NCBI GenBank assembly: GCA_963691655.1
Contig: OY829326.1
Location: 19,270,878-19,334,877 of the forward strand
From: Toxonevra muliebris
Lineage: Eukaryota > Arthropoda > Insecta > Diptera > Pallopteridae
Reading direction: 5' to 3'
Length of the DNA: 64,000 nucleotides
Shown here: piece after piece, positions 11,901-24,300 of the stretch
How positions within the stretch are numbered: position 1 is the stretch's first letter
How the letters are laid out: each line of letters opens with the position of its first letter
The notes under the pieces: generated by a model
Databases searched by the model: none
What the model saw: the letters and a program-made list of their open reading frames with translations, nothing else
What the model was told of the DNA's origin: nothing
Made by a program: the position numbers and the translations under genes

Positions 11901-12180
11901 GTTTAAATTATTATATTTTTTGAATTCATTGAGATGTTCTCAAAGATAGAGTGACCTTGCTTAAAAAAACTTTTAAACACTGGACAAGAAAAATAAATTT
12001 GTTCTTCCCTAAGTCTTGAGCACAGAGAATTTAACGGTAGCGAAGAAGCCGACAAATATAAGTACGAATGGTAGCAATCAAGTTATTCTTTAATTTGAAT
12101 ACTAACAATTTTTAATAGTTAATTTCAAGAAGAATCTCGAAGCAAAAAAAGAGTGAAAATCGTTGGTAGGTTGATTGGTT
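9000..12180. other. Non-coding AT-rich stretch with simple repeats
   Basis: No gene seen. It holds a CCAT/CTAT-type microsatellite (about 9600-9665), TATG/TACA-rich DNA (about 10795-10850), a CTG-rich tract (10891-10945) and many poly-A runs. Frames that look open here translate to poly-Leu, poly-Cys or poly-Gln and are products of the repeats. Confidence 0.5.
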
Positions 12181-12193
12181 AGCCATCAGTATA

Positions 12194-12730
12194 CAGTGAT
12201 GGACAAAAGTCTACAAACACCGCATCGATTTTGAAGTTTTTGAAAAACCCTTTAAATATTTAGTGCGCCCTCAATGGGGGTCAATAGCTGCAGTCATCGA
12301 GGCAGCTAAGTTTGTGATCTCTTCAAGAGCTATTATGCTACTAAAGTAAATTTTTTTTTATTTATGAATTAATTAATAAAGGATAATTATGCTTTATAAA
12401 ACTGCAAACCTATTTTTTCCATTAGAACATTTTAAAAATGAGTAAGATGGCAGGAAAAACAGCCGCATCATCCTCTTGGGCTCAGATTTTCAGGCTTACG
12501 CAGTAAACATGATTAATCGGAAACTTTTACACTAAATAAGCTGCTAAATTGTCTCATTCTAGGTAAAAACAACTCAAGAGCTATTGCGAGATTATTTTTA
12601 AGCCACTGAAAACTGAGAGGCACCACTTTCTTAGTGTCTGCCCGCTTTCTGTCGAACCAGAGTTAGCATATTTCGCGCTGAAGTATTGTCAAACGAACAC
12701 CTGAGCTCTTTGATACCGCAGGATTTTCTC
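12194..12730 (+). mobile_element. Decayed Tc1-like element (left end only)
   Basis: CAGTGATGGACAAAAGTCTA at 12194, preceded by TA, has the look of a Tc1-family terminal repeat. Around 12560-12720 broken frames contain a LGKNNSRAIARLF-like stretch reminiscent of a transposase helix-turn-helix. No matching right end was found, so the copy is truncated or rearranged. Confidence 0.45.
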
Positions 12731-13985
12731 AGGCTTATTAATAAGTCTAGAATATTTAAAGAATAGTATTGAAAAGAATATTCTTGAAAACTTTTTTGTA
12801 GTTCCAACAAAAAACAAAAAAAAGAGGAAAAGAGACGCCACAGGAATAGGTAGGAACAATTAGAATCTTGTCTCTGCTAAGTTCTTGTGGTTCTGATATT
12901 CGAGATGATAACGATGAATCTTCTCCAACAATAAATTGTTGAATGTCTAATGAAACCAGTTGAAGTTTTTAGAAGACTATGAAATTTAAATCTAGATGTT
13001 AATTTTCAAAGTCATGACTTAAGTTCATGTCAATTTCGTGAAGATATTTGGAATCAAATCCGTAATTCTGGGTTATGATTTCAAATATTAGTAGCTTATA
13101 TAGGATATTGAAAGATTAAGAACTATCATTAAAATCACTGATGAGGAATTGTGGCGGATTCCGAAACGGCCGTCTGATTTGCCCGTCTCTTTATACATTG
13201 TTGTTGTGATGACTACATTTCTTCATTAACCTGTTTATATGAAACCAGTTAAATTCTGACAAAGGAAAGAATGAACACATATGAATTTCACAAAGTTTTT
13301 GTGGAATTATCAAGACACGAATAGCAAGACAATTTCGGAATAAAAGGATTAATAAATGAAGATCTTCGAGCTACCATTGCACTAAGGTCCAGAAATCCGA
13401 TTTGGCGGCATAAAGTCGAAAATTTCATGGCCGCATTTTTGGTAATGTTATTCACATATCTAATAATAAAACATATCTAATAAAAATAATAGTTTATATA
13501 TAAAGAAAAAAAATTTTCTAGTCTGCTGGCAACTCTCTTTAAGTGACGCACTCACAAAGTTATAATATAAGAACTGTACATTTTTTGGTACAGTGAACAG
13601 GAAAAATTTGTGATTTTCAACAAGTAAATTTTTTAAACATTTCATAAAAATTAATTTTTTGTAATGGAAAATAACAATCAAGGTATGTAGTAAAAACGTA
13701 CTAAAAAGTTTTTGTTGTAATTGTTGCAGTTACCGCAAAATAGCTGTGCAAAAGTGTAGGGGTTTTTGTGGTGAAATTAACAATCATGTTTGTGATCTGT
13801 GGAATAGAACTATCGATATTGTCCAAATTATTAATGTGGAGTGAAATGTGGTAATGTGTATTATAATGTGGCGTTTAAATTTCCTTCACCAATTTGCGTC
13901 TTTTGAAGAAATCTTAATTTTTCAGAATCAATTAAGGTGAAAAATACTGATATCCTAATGGTGTAGATGATATGACCAATTTTTT
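12731..13985. other. AT-rich non-coding stretch
   Basis: No gene seen. TCACTGATGAGGAA..CCG at about 13137 recurs near 15891 with a shared following GTCTGAT, so another unnamed repeat family is present. Confidence 0.4.
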
Positions 13986-14507
13986 GGTCTTTAACGTTAC
14001 AGTCGTACGCATATTTTTGCAAATATGTCGAAAATATCCCATGAAACCAAATTTTTTTTTTTTTTACATGGACATAAGGCCTACATTTCATGTGAACAAA
14101 CTTTTTTTTTAACTTTTGTCATTTCGAAGATATAACCAGTTTTATATGGTCTTTAACGTTACATTTTTTGGAAGTGAGTTTCGTGGTAGCTCTACATTTT
14201 GAAAAAAATTAGCGAAAGTAGCAATGAAAAAACCTAAACTAAGGCAATATATCGAATATGAGGGATCAAGTAAGCTACTGAAATTAAAATAATACGAAAA
14301 AAATATATTTATCTTGCACTTCAAAGATCCAAAATGTCCGGTCTTTAACGTTACACGAAAAAGTCTATAACGTTACATAGCGATTTTATTTTGAGAAACA
14401 AGAAAATATGATGCAATCAAAAACTTAAAACTGCTAGAAGGTGGAAATCGTTCATGTTTGTTTTTCACTGGTTTCCAAAAACCAGTCTTGCAATATCACA
14501 TTGCAGT

Positions 14508-14560
14508 GCTCTTAATCCGCCGTCACTCGCGCGGGGTGTATTTTGCACCCCACTATTTTT
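14508..14560 (+). mobile_element. Possible piggyBac-type terminus with subterminal hairpin
   Basis: TTAATCCGCC is followed by CACTCGCGCGGGG and then GGGGTGTATTTTGCACCCC, a near-perfect hairpin. A TTAA next to a C-rich end plus a subterminal palindrome resembles piggyBac-type non-autonomous elements. The opposite end was not found. Low confidence. Confidence 0.3.
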
Positions 14561-15097
14561 TTTTCTGGGGAATTGATGAAACTATGTTTTTCTGAAAGCT
14601 TGGGTTGTATATAGAAAAGTATTTTCTCAGTTTTCCTAGGTTGGCGATTATAAGCGATTTTTTTCATTTTGAAGTTGCTGTTTTAGTCTATGTATGGTCG
14701 CGTCAGAGTAGTATCATTTAAATGCAAATATTTTTACTATCAGAAGGTCTTCCTGGGGGTTTCCGGGTACAAGGAATCTGAATCTGTAGTTTATTTTTAC
14801 CAATAATGGACGCTAGGGTGCGCTTTGGTGCAAAAAACACGATAAATTCCATATTTTTAAGGGGTTTCGGCTAAGAAGGTCATAAACTTCAGATTAAATG
14901 TACGTGATATTCATTTTTTTATTATTTTCATTAAGTTAGACAACTTTCTAAAACACGTCATTGACGTACAACCATTTCCAGATCGACTGATGAAATTTAA
15001 AAGCCTTGTTTTCTCAACTTTTTTTTTATAAATTCCATACAAACTACATTTATTTTTAATATTAATTTCTTCCAAATTTGGCAGTTCACATTTCTAT

Positions 15098-16005
15098 TCA
15101 ATTATTAAAATTAATAGGCTTTGAATGAACAATGATGCCAGAAGAATGTCAAAAAGTTCATAAAACTAGCAGATCAGACATCTAAAAAATTTGTATATTG
15201 GACTTGAATTAAATACAAAAATCAGTACAAATCAGTACATTTTCCAGATATATATAGAATTTCACTTTTGATTATAAGATCACGTTATAAACTCATTGTG
15301 GCAAATTTCTTTCTTTCCTTCCTCTAAAAAGTGAACAATGAACTGAAAGTTCTTTCAGTGGAATCAAACTAAATTTATATTTTTTCTAAAGTTGAGAATT
15401 TTAAAAAACCTTTATTTCTGTCTAGTTTTCATTAAAATAATTCAAAATAGATAAAAAATTAATAAAAAGACCAAAAATGTTATTAAGATTACAAAACTCA
15501 AACTACAAAACTACAAAATAGCTAGGTTTGCGTACTGATTTCAGAATTTTAAAATCAGTACCTACTTTCAAAAAAAACCAGAAAAACAGTACATGTACTG
15601 ACTAAATCAGTACGTCTGGTTACTCTATGCCAGGCTCAGAGGTTTCTGAGAACAGTAAATTATGTTTTTATGTCGAATCACAAAGTACAATTTTTCCAAC
15701 GAAATTGGTCTTTAACGTTACATAAGTTTGATGGCCAATACAGCGAGGAAATTGAATAATTTAAAAAAAAAAATGCATTTGTATCTAGATCCTAGGTCAA
15801 AAGTTCTCGAAAAAAAGTAGCTCGTTCCCAATTTTTGTTTTGTTAGATTTATCAGAAAAAACTTTTTCTAAAAAAAAAAGTCACAGAGATCACTGATGAG
15901 GAACCGTAGCTGCTTCCGCAACAATCGTCTGATCTGCTAGTTCTATGAACTTTTTGATATTTTTCTGGCATCATTGTTCATTCAAAGCCTAATAATTTTA
16001 ATAAT
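15098..16005. repeat. 85-bp inverted repeat pair around about 745 bp
   Basis: The arm at about 15098-15182 (containing AATGATGCCAGAAGAATGTC and ACTAGCAGATCAGAC) recurs reverse-complemented at about 15927-16005 with few mismatches. It could be the two ends of one DNA element or two copies inserted in opposite orientations. The intervening DNA contains CAGTAC-rich repeats but no recognisable transposase. Confidence 0.65.
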
Positions 16006-16026
16006 TAAAAAGTCTTTAACGTTACA

Positions 16027-17200
16027 TGAAATTTGCGGTGCATTTCAAAGCCATCCCAATCAACAGAAAAAGATTAATTGAACTGTATTTTGAATTTCTT
16101 TATTAGTTTAAGTCCTTTTCTACTACAAAAAGCTATTTGCATGAAAAAAAAACTAGAATAATATAGTTATTTTTAGGTTTTTGTTCCGATTTGAATTTTG
16201 GCCCATTTCGATCATATGCGCGACACAAGTGAAAGAACGTGCACTATAAAGCAACCGATTGATTTGACATTTGTGTTTCCCGATGCTATACATATGAATG
16301 GAATTTAGTCGACATAGTGCAAAATTCAATGAATTTTTTTTTTTTCGTGCGTTACTCCTACAGAAAAAATTGGCCATATGTGAAAAATATATATTGGAGT
16401 TAGATGTTGATGATAATGAATAAAAATTATGGTTTTATTTCTCTTATCAATAAGGTTTAAGAAACATATTTTAAGTAGCAAAAATATTGGTTTAATTTTT
16501 GTTTATTTAGATACCTTGGAATTTTTTTTTATTTTTAACCGGAGGTGCTACTTCCTGTCGTCTTTTTTTTGGTATGGTCTTTGGTATTGATAACCGGCAT
16601 CGTTATTCTAAATTTCATAAGCCCACAGAAGTTTTAGTGCTCTATCTTCTTTATTCGATATTCGACCCATAGAGCATGGTTGAGAAAAAAGTGAAGATTT
16701 TGGAAATTTTAGCTTTACAAATAAGGGAACGAAATTTGGCTATATAGCCCAAGCATTTCCATTTGATATATTCAATGCGAAAGAAAAAAAAAAAAAGTTA
16801 CCAATAATGAAATTACCAGCATGCTGTCAAGTATGATTGAATTTACAGTATTACTGAGAATCAAAATAGGAGCAATTCTCAGAGATGAAATTGATTTCTA
16901 GAAGTCAGTGTTACACTCTTTTTTTTAATTGTTGCAGTTCAATTTCCTTTCTTTGCCAATGATACTGTCATATAATTTGTGAAAAACCGCCAAAACAATG
17001 CGTTATTTTTTGGAGAAGTGTTGTTATTGATAATGCTACCGAGCTCGTCCTAGGCCTTCATTAACAGGCTGTTATTTATATATCTAAAATAGTATTGGTA
17101 GCATAATTAATAAAATTGATTGGTTTTTGGTTTATTTATTTTAAAGTGTCTCTAACTTTATTATGACAAACTAAATTAATGCCAAAGCTCCAAATTGCTG
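16027..17200. other. AT-rich stretch, nothing recognised
   Basis: Poly-A/T-rich, with no coding potential or element ends that I can support on either strand. Confidence 0.4.
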
Positions 17201-17339
17201 TAAGTGAAGGTCTAAGTATCTTACAAGTGTACTAGACACAAGTTCATACTCGTACATACGTTAGTCATTAATAAATGACAATGACTCCAAATGTTGACGA
17301 CGCCTCTGTGCTTCACACTCAAAAATTCCAAAGTAATGT

Positions 17340-17700
17340 TGCTTGCTCGTTGATGTTGACCTACCTGTTGATGTCTGTTTGTTGCTGCTGCTGCTGCGTA
17401 CTGCTGGTGCTGCAGTTGCTGTTTGTTGCCAACGAACAGGGCCAATGGTATGTGGTTTGTTATTGGAATATGCGTTGTCTTTGTTGTTGTATTTGCTATT
17501 AATGTTTCTGCTGCTGCTGCTGCTACTCTTGCTGTTATGCTGTTGCAATGACTTTGAATAGTATCTGTGTTTGTATGTATACATGCCTTTTTCTCTCTCT
17601 CTCCATCTGTCTGTTGGTTGTTTCTTTTTTTATTATTATTTGCTTGTCTGTCCGTAAGTCTGTTTGTCTGCTGCAGCATATCGACATCGGAATGTTAAAG
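17340..17700. repeat. CTG/opa-type and CT-rich simple sequence
   Basis: Interrupted CTG tracts at about 17380-17415 and 17500-17560 and a CTCTCTCTC run near 17592. Long open frames on both strands here (poly-Leu/Cys, or poly-Ser/Gln/Asn) come from the repeat composition and not from selection for a protein. Confidence 0.7.
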
Positions 17701-18490
17701 TAAACATCAAAATTCGAACCGAAAATGAAGTTCCAAAGAAAAACATAAAAATAACAAAAACATAAATTCATTCATACACGAGGAGGGTAAAAAAAAAAAA
17801 TATGTACAAACAAACAAACTTACAATACATACACACAAACATATTTTGTATCGCCGCATTCATATTTGTATATGCAATATCTACATTTATGTATGTATGT
17901 ATGTATAAATGTTTGTAGATATGTATGATATATGAAAGACGATCATATTGCGTTATGTGGAGAGATGTTGTCGATAGTTTTCAAGAAAAAGACGAAGAAA
18001 AAATGCGTTGCCGCATGATTTTCTTATTGCTCTGCTTGTTTGCAACATGTTGCATTCATTTGCTTTATTATTTAGTGGGTGGAGGAGGAATTTATTGATT
18101 TTGTAGTTTTTTATTTTTTTATTTAGGGTTACCATAATGCAACAAAGTACTTAAATTGTAATTAGAAAGTATGTACTCGTGTTTATTAAAGGAAACCACA
18201 GGGTCATTAAATTTTTATTTGCAAGTGATGTTGAACAAAAAGTATTAAAATTATTAAAATTTTAACTTTAATTGTAAATTATCTGATTTTTGAAGCCCAC
18301 CCACTTACGAATATAGCTCCGACTTAATATTTGCCAATAAAAGTTTTGGTATCATAGAAAGAAACTTGGGATGCCTTAGTAAGTAAATAATATAGAAAAA
18401 AAAACTGATGTACAAACTTCTAGAACCGCAATGAAATCTCGTTATTTAAAAACTTGAAACTGCGGAGTGTCTCAGCAAAGGTATCATCCG
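17700..18490. other. AT-rich stretch with a TATG microsatellite
   Basis: (TATG)n at about 17889-17906 and TA/CA-rich DNA. No gene or element recognised. Confidence 0.4.
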
Positions 18491-18493
18491 AAG

Positions 18494-18800
18494 GGTGATT
18501 TTTTTAAGTGTTTTGTTTTTAATTTTCAAAAAAGAGGAGAAGTACAAAAATGTATGAAATTTTTATTTGAGTCGATAGATCAATGATTGCCATTTTGTAA
18601 GTGATCCATTGTAAGAAGTCCAATTTTGAACCAGTTTTTCGAACATATTGGCATATTTATTTCCAAGGCTACAAATGACGCTGGCTTATCAGCATAGACG
18701 AGTGACTTCATGTAACACCACAAAAAACACCAGTAACACCGAAGCAAGAGATTAGTTGCTCACCAACCTCATCTCGCAATAGTTCCATTGATTCTTTTCC
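18494..18800 (-). mobile_element. Tc1/mariner-superfamily transposase 3' fragment
   Basis: On the - strand (about 18760-18660) the translation reads FLWCYMKSLVYADKPASF followed by VALE, matching the DFFLWGYLKS-type C-terminal block that follows the last catalytic Asp in a common insect IS630/Tc1/mariner family. A broken continuation resembling ..KLVQNWT.. and MDHL follows down to about 18590. The unit ends on the left at AGGGTGATTTTTTTAAG (18494), which is the usual terminal sequence of that family. The upstream catalytic part is missing or unreadable, so only the 3' end of an element survives. Confidence 0.72.
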
Positions 18801-18999
18801 ACTCTACGCATACAGGTAGGTTCATTGATATCCAATAGTGTAAAATTATCCACGACAAATGGAATTTTAATAATTCAGTTTTGTGGTTTTTATTCCTGTG
18901 AAATTCCTTTATATTTATAATTTGTTCCTCCATATACATTCGAGCCGAACATGAACTGCCTGCCTTGATATTCAGTGCAGTTGCGTTCCATATTTCGCA

Positions 19000-19749
19000 A
19001 CCGCGAATTGTGTTGATTCGATACCCACATAGTATCGATACTTTTACTCATTACTTGTATCGAATAAAAGTTCCGATGCCACCGAAAATATCGGAAAAAA
19101 ATATAGTGTATGTACTTGTATCGAATACTCGATTGGAGGGAAAAGTTACACTAATCAAACCGAAATTGGCACCAGGCACCTCATACATCATTTCTCTGAT
19201 CACGATGGCGTACTCAGTTTTTCGCCTATACGCCATGTTTTTGAGGTATTTTCACTGGAAACATGTGAATCATTTCTATAGATGTATAGGCTGGCTGACG
19301 TAAAAGAAGATTTGCAATTTGTTGAGTAGTGTTAACTTATATATATGATATTTATTATATATCAACCAATTTTAGCTTGTTAAAAATATTTTATTTTAAT
19401 GAAAAGTTTTCAATATACATACATTATATTCTACAAACATAGGCGGCAATATGAACTGAAATATTTTGAATATGCATATTGAATAATTCTGCAGTAGTAT
19501 TTTGAAATATATTATTAATAGCTGTTAAATGTTGCAATACGACTCATAATCTTAAATATTGTATAGCAATATTTCAATTTTATAAATCAATGTTTTCCAA
19601 AAGTATCGAGTATCCGATACTGACCCTTTTTTTCGATACGAAGTAAAATACTTACGGCATGGCATCGATTAAAAAAAGTATTTGAATCGAATAAAAAGTA
19701 TCGAGTATTTACTCGTTTTTACTTGTATCGAATCATCACTAGCCGCGAA
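19000..19749. mobile_element. hAT-type non-autonomous element (19008-19741) with 8-bp target duplication
   Basis: Flanking 8-mers ACCGCGAA (19000-19007) and GCCGCGAA (19742-19749) match at 7 of 8 positions, as expected for hAT insertions. The inner ends are TTGTGTTGATTCGATAC and, read inward from the right, TAGTGATGATTCGATAC. Both ends are dense in TATCGATAC/TCGATAC motifs, like subterminal transposase-binding repeats. No transposase is encoded in the 734 bp. A second copy lies inverted at about 20100-20650. Confidence 0.75.
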
Positions 19750-20099
19750 ACAGTGTTGACATTGGAGTTGAATATTCTTAAATTTATAAATCGTAGAGAG
19801 ATTTATAATGGATACCAAATCACTCGGTCCACTTGTTGCCGATATGCCGAATGCCACCAATTTGGAATTTATTCCCATTTTGTTTTTTGTTTTCCGTTAA
19901 TTTCGTCTTGATATTTCAGCACGAATTATGTAGTCATAATGATTCAAAACCTGTTTCCAAACTCTGTAAAGTTCCCATATCAACTTTAGGAATTTAATTC
20001 ATAAAAATGTTCAGCACGATGTGGTTAGAGTACACAACCCGGTTAATTGTTCCTTTCACCCAGATCTTGCTCGTGTAAATTTCAGATACCTGCATTGCT

Positions 20100-20650
20100 T
20101 TTAAGTCTAAGCTTCAGAATTTGTAATCCAGCAAATCAGCAAAATTAGCTGATAAAATCTAGTAGAAAATTATTATAAATTTTTGAATTGGAACTAAAAA
20201 AGCCAATATCAAATACAATATTGAAGTTCTAAAAGATATTTCCGGCCATGCATGTAGAACATAATGTTTATTGAAACCTTTTCATTAAAATAAAATATTT
20301 TTAACAAGCTTTAATCTGTTGATTAGTTTTCCTTCTATTATAAATTTTCTAGCGATTTGCTAAATTAACGTTATTTCTATATGATTCACGTGTTTCCAGT
20401 GGAAATATCTCAAAACTATGATTTAAAGGCGAAAAACTCGTGCTGAGTAATGGAAACTGTAGGCTCAACCATGTTGTATTACAATGGGCCGTTCTGGCCT
20501 GAATGCTTTCCTTGACAACCACTTAAAAAAAGAGTATTTCGTCTCTTTAAACGAGTATTCGATACAAGTACATATTCGATACTTTTTTCCGATATTTTCG
20601 GTAGCATCGATACTTTTATTCGATACAAGTAATGAGTAAACTCGAAAATA
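20100..20650 (-). mobile_element. Second, partial copy of the TCGATAC hAT-type element (inverted)
   Basis: Reading 20645 back to about 20270 reproduces 19043-19435 in order: the TCGATAC-rich block, CACTGGAAAC.TGTGAATCAT, then AGCTTGTTAAAAATATTTTA with ATTTTAATGAAAAG. Similarity fades below 20200 and the terminal repeat itself is not present. It is interrupted at 20455-20522 by a SINE body fragment. Confidence 0.7.
20455..20522 (-). repeat. SINE body module, copy 4, nested in a hAT-type element
   Basis: On the - strand it reads GTCAAGGAAAGCATTCAGGC then CAGAACGGCCCATTGTAATA, matching the SINE body at 45974-46040. The hAT-type copy lacks this block at the equivalent place in its other copy (19008-19741), so the SINE fragment was inserted later. 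Confidence 0.72.
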
Positions 20651-20681
20651 TAATTTTTTTTATGACACCTTCTCTTGGTAG

Positions 20682-21363
20682 TAGTGTGGCCAACTCAGCG
20701 CTTTTCCCGCTAAATTTAGTGCTTTTTGAAAATTGAAACGCGGAAAAAAGTGACTTAGCGGTCAGCGGGTTTTTAGCGCGTTTTTTTCAATTTAAAAGAC
20801 ACTAAATGCCCTGCTAAATAATCCATTTCCCGAATAATCCTAATAACATTTTTTATCGAAATAATGAGCAATGAACTTATTTAAAACCAAAGTTCGTAAC
20901 CGTAAGTCATTCAATTCAAAAAATTCTTTACTTCATATAAAAAGTGGATGAAAACACGAAAATTCATTTTGTGAAAACAACAAAATACCTGATGACGTAC
21001 ATAAACAGCACTAGTGTTTATAATGCTTCTGAATTCAGACTAAAGAGTGTGTTATGGCCAGAAGAAGCTGATAGTAATGAAGAGAATATAGACTTCGACA
21101 TCAATATGTGATACTTATAAATTTTTACTCTGTATATTTTTTTGTGATCAAAGTGTATAAAATACTATTTTTCCATAATCTTATATTAGTTTTTCTTGTG
21201 TTTGTATAATTTAGAAATGCTGTGAATTCAAAACTTTAATACATATATAAAAAAATTTGTGTTTAACACTTTCATAAGAAAAAAATTTAGCGCTTTTTAA
21301 AAGGAAATATGCGTTTTTTCCTTAATTTTAACGGATTTTGAAAAACAAAGGTTGGCCACACTG
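20682..21363. mobile_element. hAT-type element with TAGTGTGGCCAAC ends
   Basis: Left end TAGTGTGGCCAACTC at 20682; right end GGTTGGCCACACTG at 21350-21363, giving 12-bp inverted repeats. Flanking octamers CTTGGTAG and TTTGGTGA agree at 5 of 8 positions, a weak target duplication. GCTTTT/AGCGC strings are repeated near both ends. A short + strand frame at about 21025-21110 reads VLWPEEADSNEENIDFD and could be a transposase tail. The copy is 682 bp, too short to be autonomous. Confidence 0.68.
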
Positions 21364-21371
21364 TTTGGTGA

Positions 21372-24300
21372 GCAATGCCACAACTTTTTTTTTTTTTAGG
21401 AGAAGATTTTTTCATGTATGCTCCTTTATTTATTTTCTACATCTATTCTTAATCTCGACTACATTTAGTTAGTACCTCGTCTATAACTAATCTATTTTTC
21501 TTTTTTTCCATCTAGTTTTCATTTGTATCTTGTCAACATTTCGTCCTCATCTTGTTTATTTTCTTGTTGCCACACTGCGAGGTTTTGCCTCTTAGAACTC
21601 CCTGAATTCATTCATTTCCACAGCAGGAGAAAATAATATAAGTTCATTCAAAACTTAACAATCCTCTTTACTTTATAAAAAGTTATTTGTTTGAAGGAAA
21701 GAAACCTGTTAATTCCCAGCCTTCACATAAAATTATATTTTTTCCTTGTTTCTGTACCCTATTTAGTAACTTTGTTTGCTTACTTCTAATACTTTTTCAA
21801 ACAAAGCCCTCAAAAAACAAAACTGAATTCATAAGGTGCAGTCTGAGAAATCGATAGCTCATTATACTTAGGAAACCCAAGTGAGTTTCATGAGAAAATT
21901 TCAGAAAAATTTCAAGAGTTCAGTTCCTAATCTTTTATTTTTTTGGCAGTTCATCCCGAAAAAACCTTTTAAGGAATAACAGGATATTCTCAATAATAAA
22001 ATCGCTGTGAAAAACAGTTTTTCTCCCAGGGTATTTTTCATAACAAATACGTTTTCCACTTAACTACTTTTCTCACATCCGCTCGACGACGATATTTTCT
22101 TAAAAAATCTACAAAAAACAAAAAAAAAATAAAACAAAAAGCAAAACAAAAAAAAAAAAAATTAAAGGAAAGAGAAAAGAAATTCATAATACCTCACAGC
22201 CAGTGGCATCATCTTTCAAAACGTTGATTTCTACGAAATTTTTGCATTTAAATTTGCCGACACCATTACCACCAACAACCATCAAGTTACCAGCTACGTA
22301 CATACACATACCTACCACCGGTGATAGGTACCGCCTCAGACAGACACATTCCCATATACTTTATGTGCAATGTGAGAGCTGAGATATAAACATTAATTCG
22401 TACATTTTCTACGAGTGCTTGTAGTTAGGTATCTTTGGTATGTTGTTGCAACCAGCTCTTTGCAACAAGCCTCACAAGATCTATCGTAATGCAGAAGAAC
22501 ACCTACAAGGCGACAATGGTACATGTATTACAACAACTGCAACTGCAACAGCAACAGCTACAATGAAATGTGGTAGAAACATAAACAGAAGAAGCGAAGA
22601 AGGAACAAGAGGAAGAATGCAAAAATTCACTTTGCAAATACCACTTGAGCAGAGAAAACAAAGCAATGCAATCACTTGCATATAAAATTGTTCTTGCTGT
22701 TGTTGTACCTACTGGGAAAAAGTTATTGTTGTTGTGTTGTTGTTCATTCACTTCGATTGTCCGATCACTTTCTGGCTCGCGCTCACCTCTAACAAATTCA
22801 GCAGCAACAGCAGAGCAAAATTGATGGATTCTAGGAGCCAGCCATGTGATATTTTGCTTCCTTTTTTCTGTTGCTGTTGCTTCTTCTTTTTCTACTACCA
22901 TTGCTACTGCCTTCTACTGAGACCTATTCATTAAGTGTGTGCAGTGTGCCAATCAAGTGGTCACGGCACGGCGACAGACAATTATGTCGAAGCCATTGAA
23001 CTGGACCAATGATGATGTTTGTGTTTGTTGTTGTTATCGCTAACTGCTACGCTAAGTGTATGTGTGTGATGTTGCCGTTGTTTCATCATCATCAACATCA
23101 TAATCACGTTCATTTTCATAGTCTAATTTTTCGTTTTTTTCTTATTTTCACATCATTTGTTTTTATTGACTTCGAGCTTCATTTGAATGTGCAGTAACAA
23201 TCAACGATCTCGTCAAAAAGCTTCATTGTTTTTTGTGTAATTCCAAAAAGGAATGCTTTAAAATATTGAAAACTTGTTATTGGTTAGTTAACTAATTGAA
23301 TATTTACTTTTTGTGTACATGTACCTCACCAACAACAGCGCCTCCTCAGCAGATTCTCTAGTAGAGTTTCACCCATACTACAAATATCACTTCACCACAA
23401 AAATGAAATTAAACCCATCCCAACCTATTATCACTTTGATTTTTCTTTGTTTTGCTGTTGTGGCAGGCCTCGAGAGTTTATTTGGTGAGAGGCGACACAA
23501 TCCGACGCGTTGCATACAGTGACAACAAGTAGATATACATATAAAAGTGCGTTAAAGAGCTACCACCACTATCATCACCAGACACATTCCAAACCACTTC
23601 ATTCCTCAACCATTCCCTTCATCATCGATTCAGCGGCGAAGGAACACATGAACAGCCGATAGATCGATCGATCGATTTTATCACACACATACATACATAC
23701 AGACACATTTATGTACATACATTCTTTTACCCATAATTATTGAACTCTTCTAAAAGTCAAGTATTCAGGCGATATCGTTGCTGTTGTTGGATGTGATGTA
23801 TGCAAGTATGCAACAACTTCGTTGATGTTGTTGTTGCCCTCGTTGCGTCGTTGCTATTGCCGTTGTATTTGTTGGTTCTGTCTGTTGTCTCTTGCATTTA
23901 AATATGAATACCGTTGTGGAATTTCTGGAATGCATAGTTAAAGAATTGGTTTGTTGACAAAAGCTACAACAAAATGAGCAACAACAAACAAACAAATATA
24001 TAAAATAGACATACAATAACAGTGTTAACGATTATAATTATGGGTCGCACTGTGGTAGGCTATAAAATTCTTCAAATCAGGTGTATTACTTTCCTCTAAA
24101 TTATAATGAATATATGTATGGTAAAAGTATGATTAACTTAAGCTCTATTAGGAATATTAAACTTCCATATTTAATGTAAGTTCATTGAGAAACGCCATGG
24201 GAAAACAAAATTTGAGCTTATAGATGGTTTTTGATAGTTAAAAAAAGATTAGAGCATTGAAATCAGCATAATTGATTTAGAGATATGACTGGTTTTAATC

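Larger units (their letters stand above)
13986..16026 (+). repeat. Cluster of six TCTTTAACGTTACA-type motifs
   Basis: GGTCTTTAACGTTACA occurs exactly at 13986, 14148, 14340 and 15707. Variants AGTCTATAACGTTACA and AGTCTTTAACGTTACA are at 14362 and 16011. All are on the + strand. The first two also share a preceding GATAT.ACCA block, which suggests a diverged tandem unit of about 160-190 bp. The family is not recognised. Confidence 0.75.

Noticed and set aside
13986..16026. CRISPR-like array
   Set aside because: The repeats are short, irregularly spaced and in an animal genome, with no spacers of equal length.
17221..17679. 152-codon - strand open frame and overlapping + strand frames
   Set aside because: All frames over the CTG/CAA tracts are open on both strands and encode homopolymer-like Ser, Gln, Leu or Cys runs. 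The openness comes from the repeats.
22440..22934. Several overlapping open frames near CAACAG repeats
   Set aside because: Three frames on two strands are open at the same place; the content is repeat-driven.
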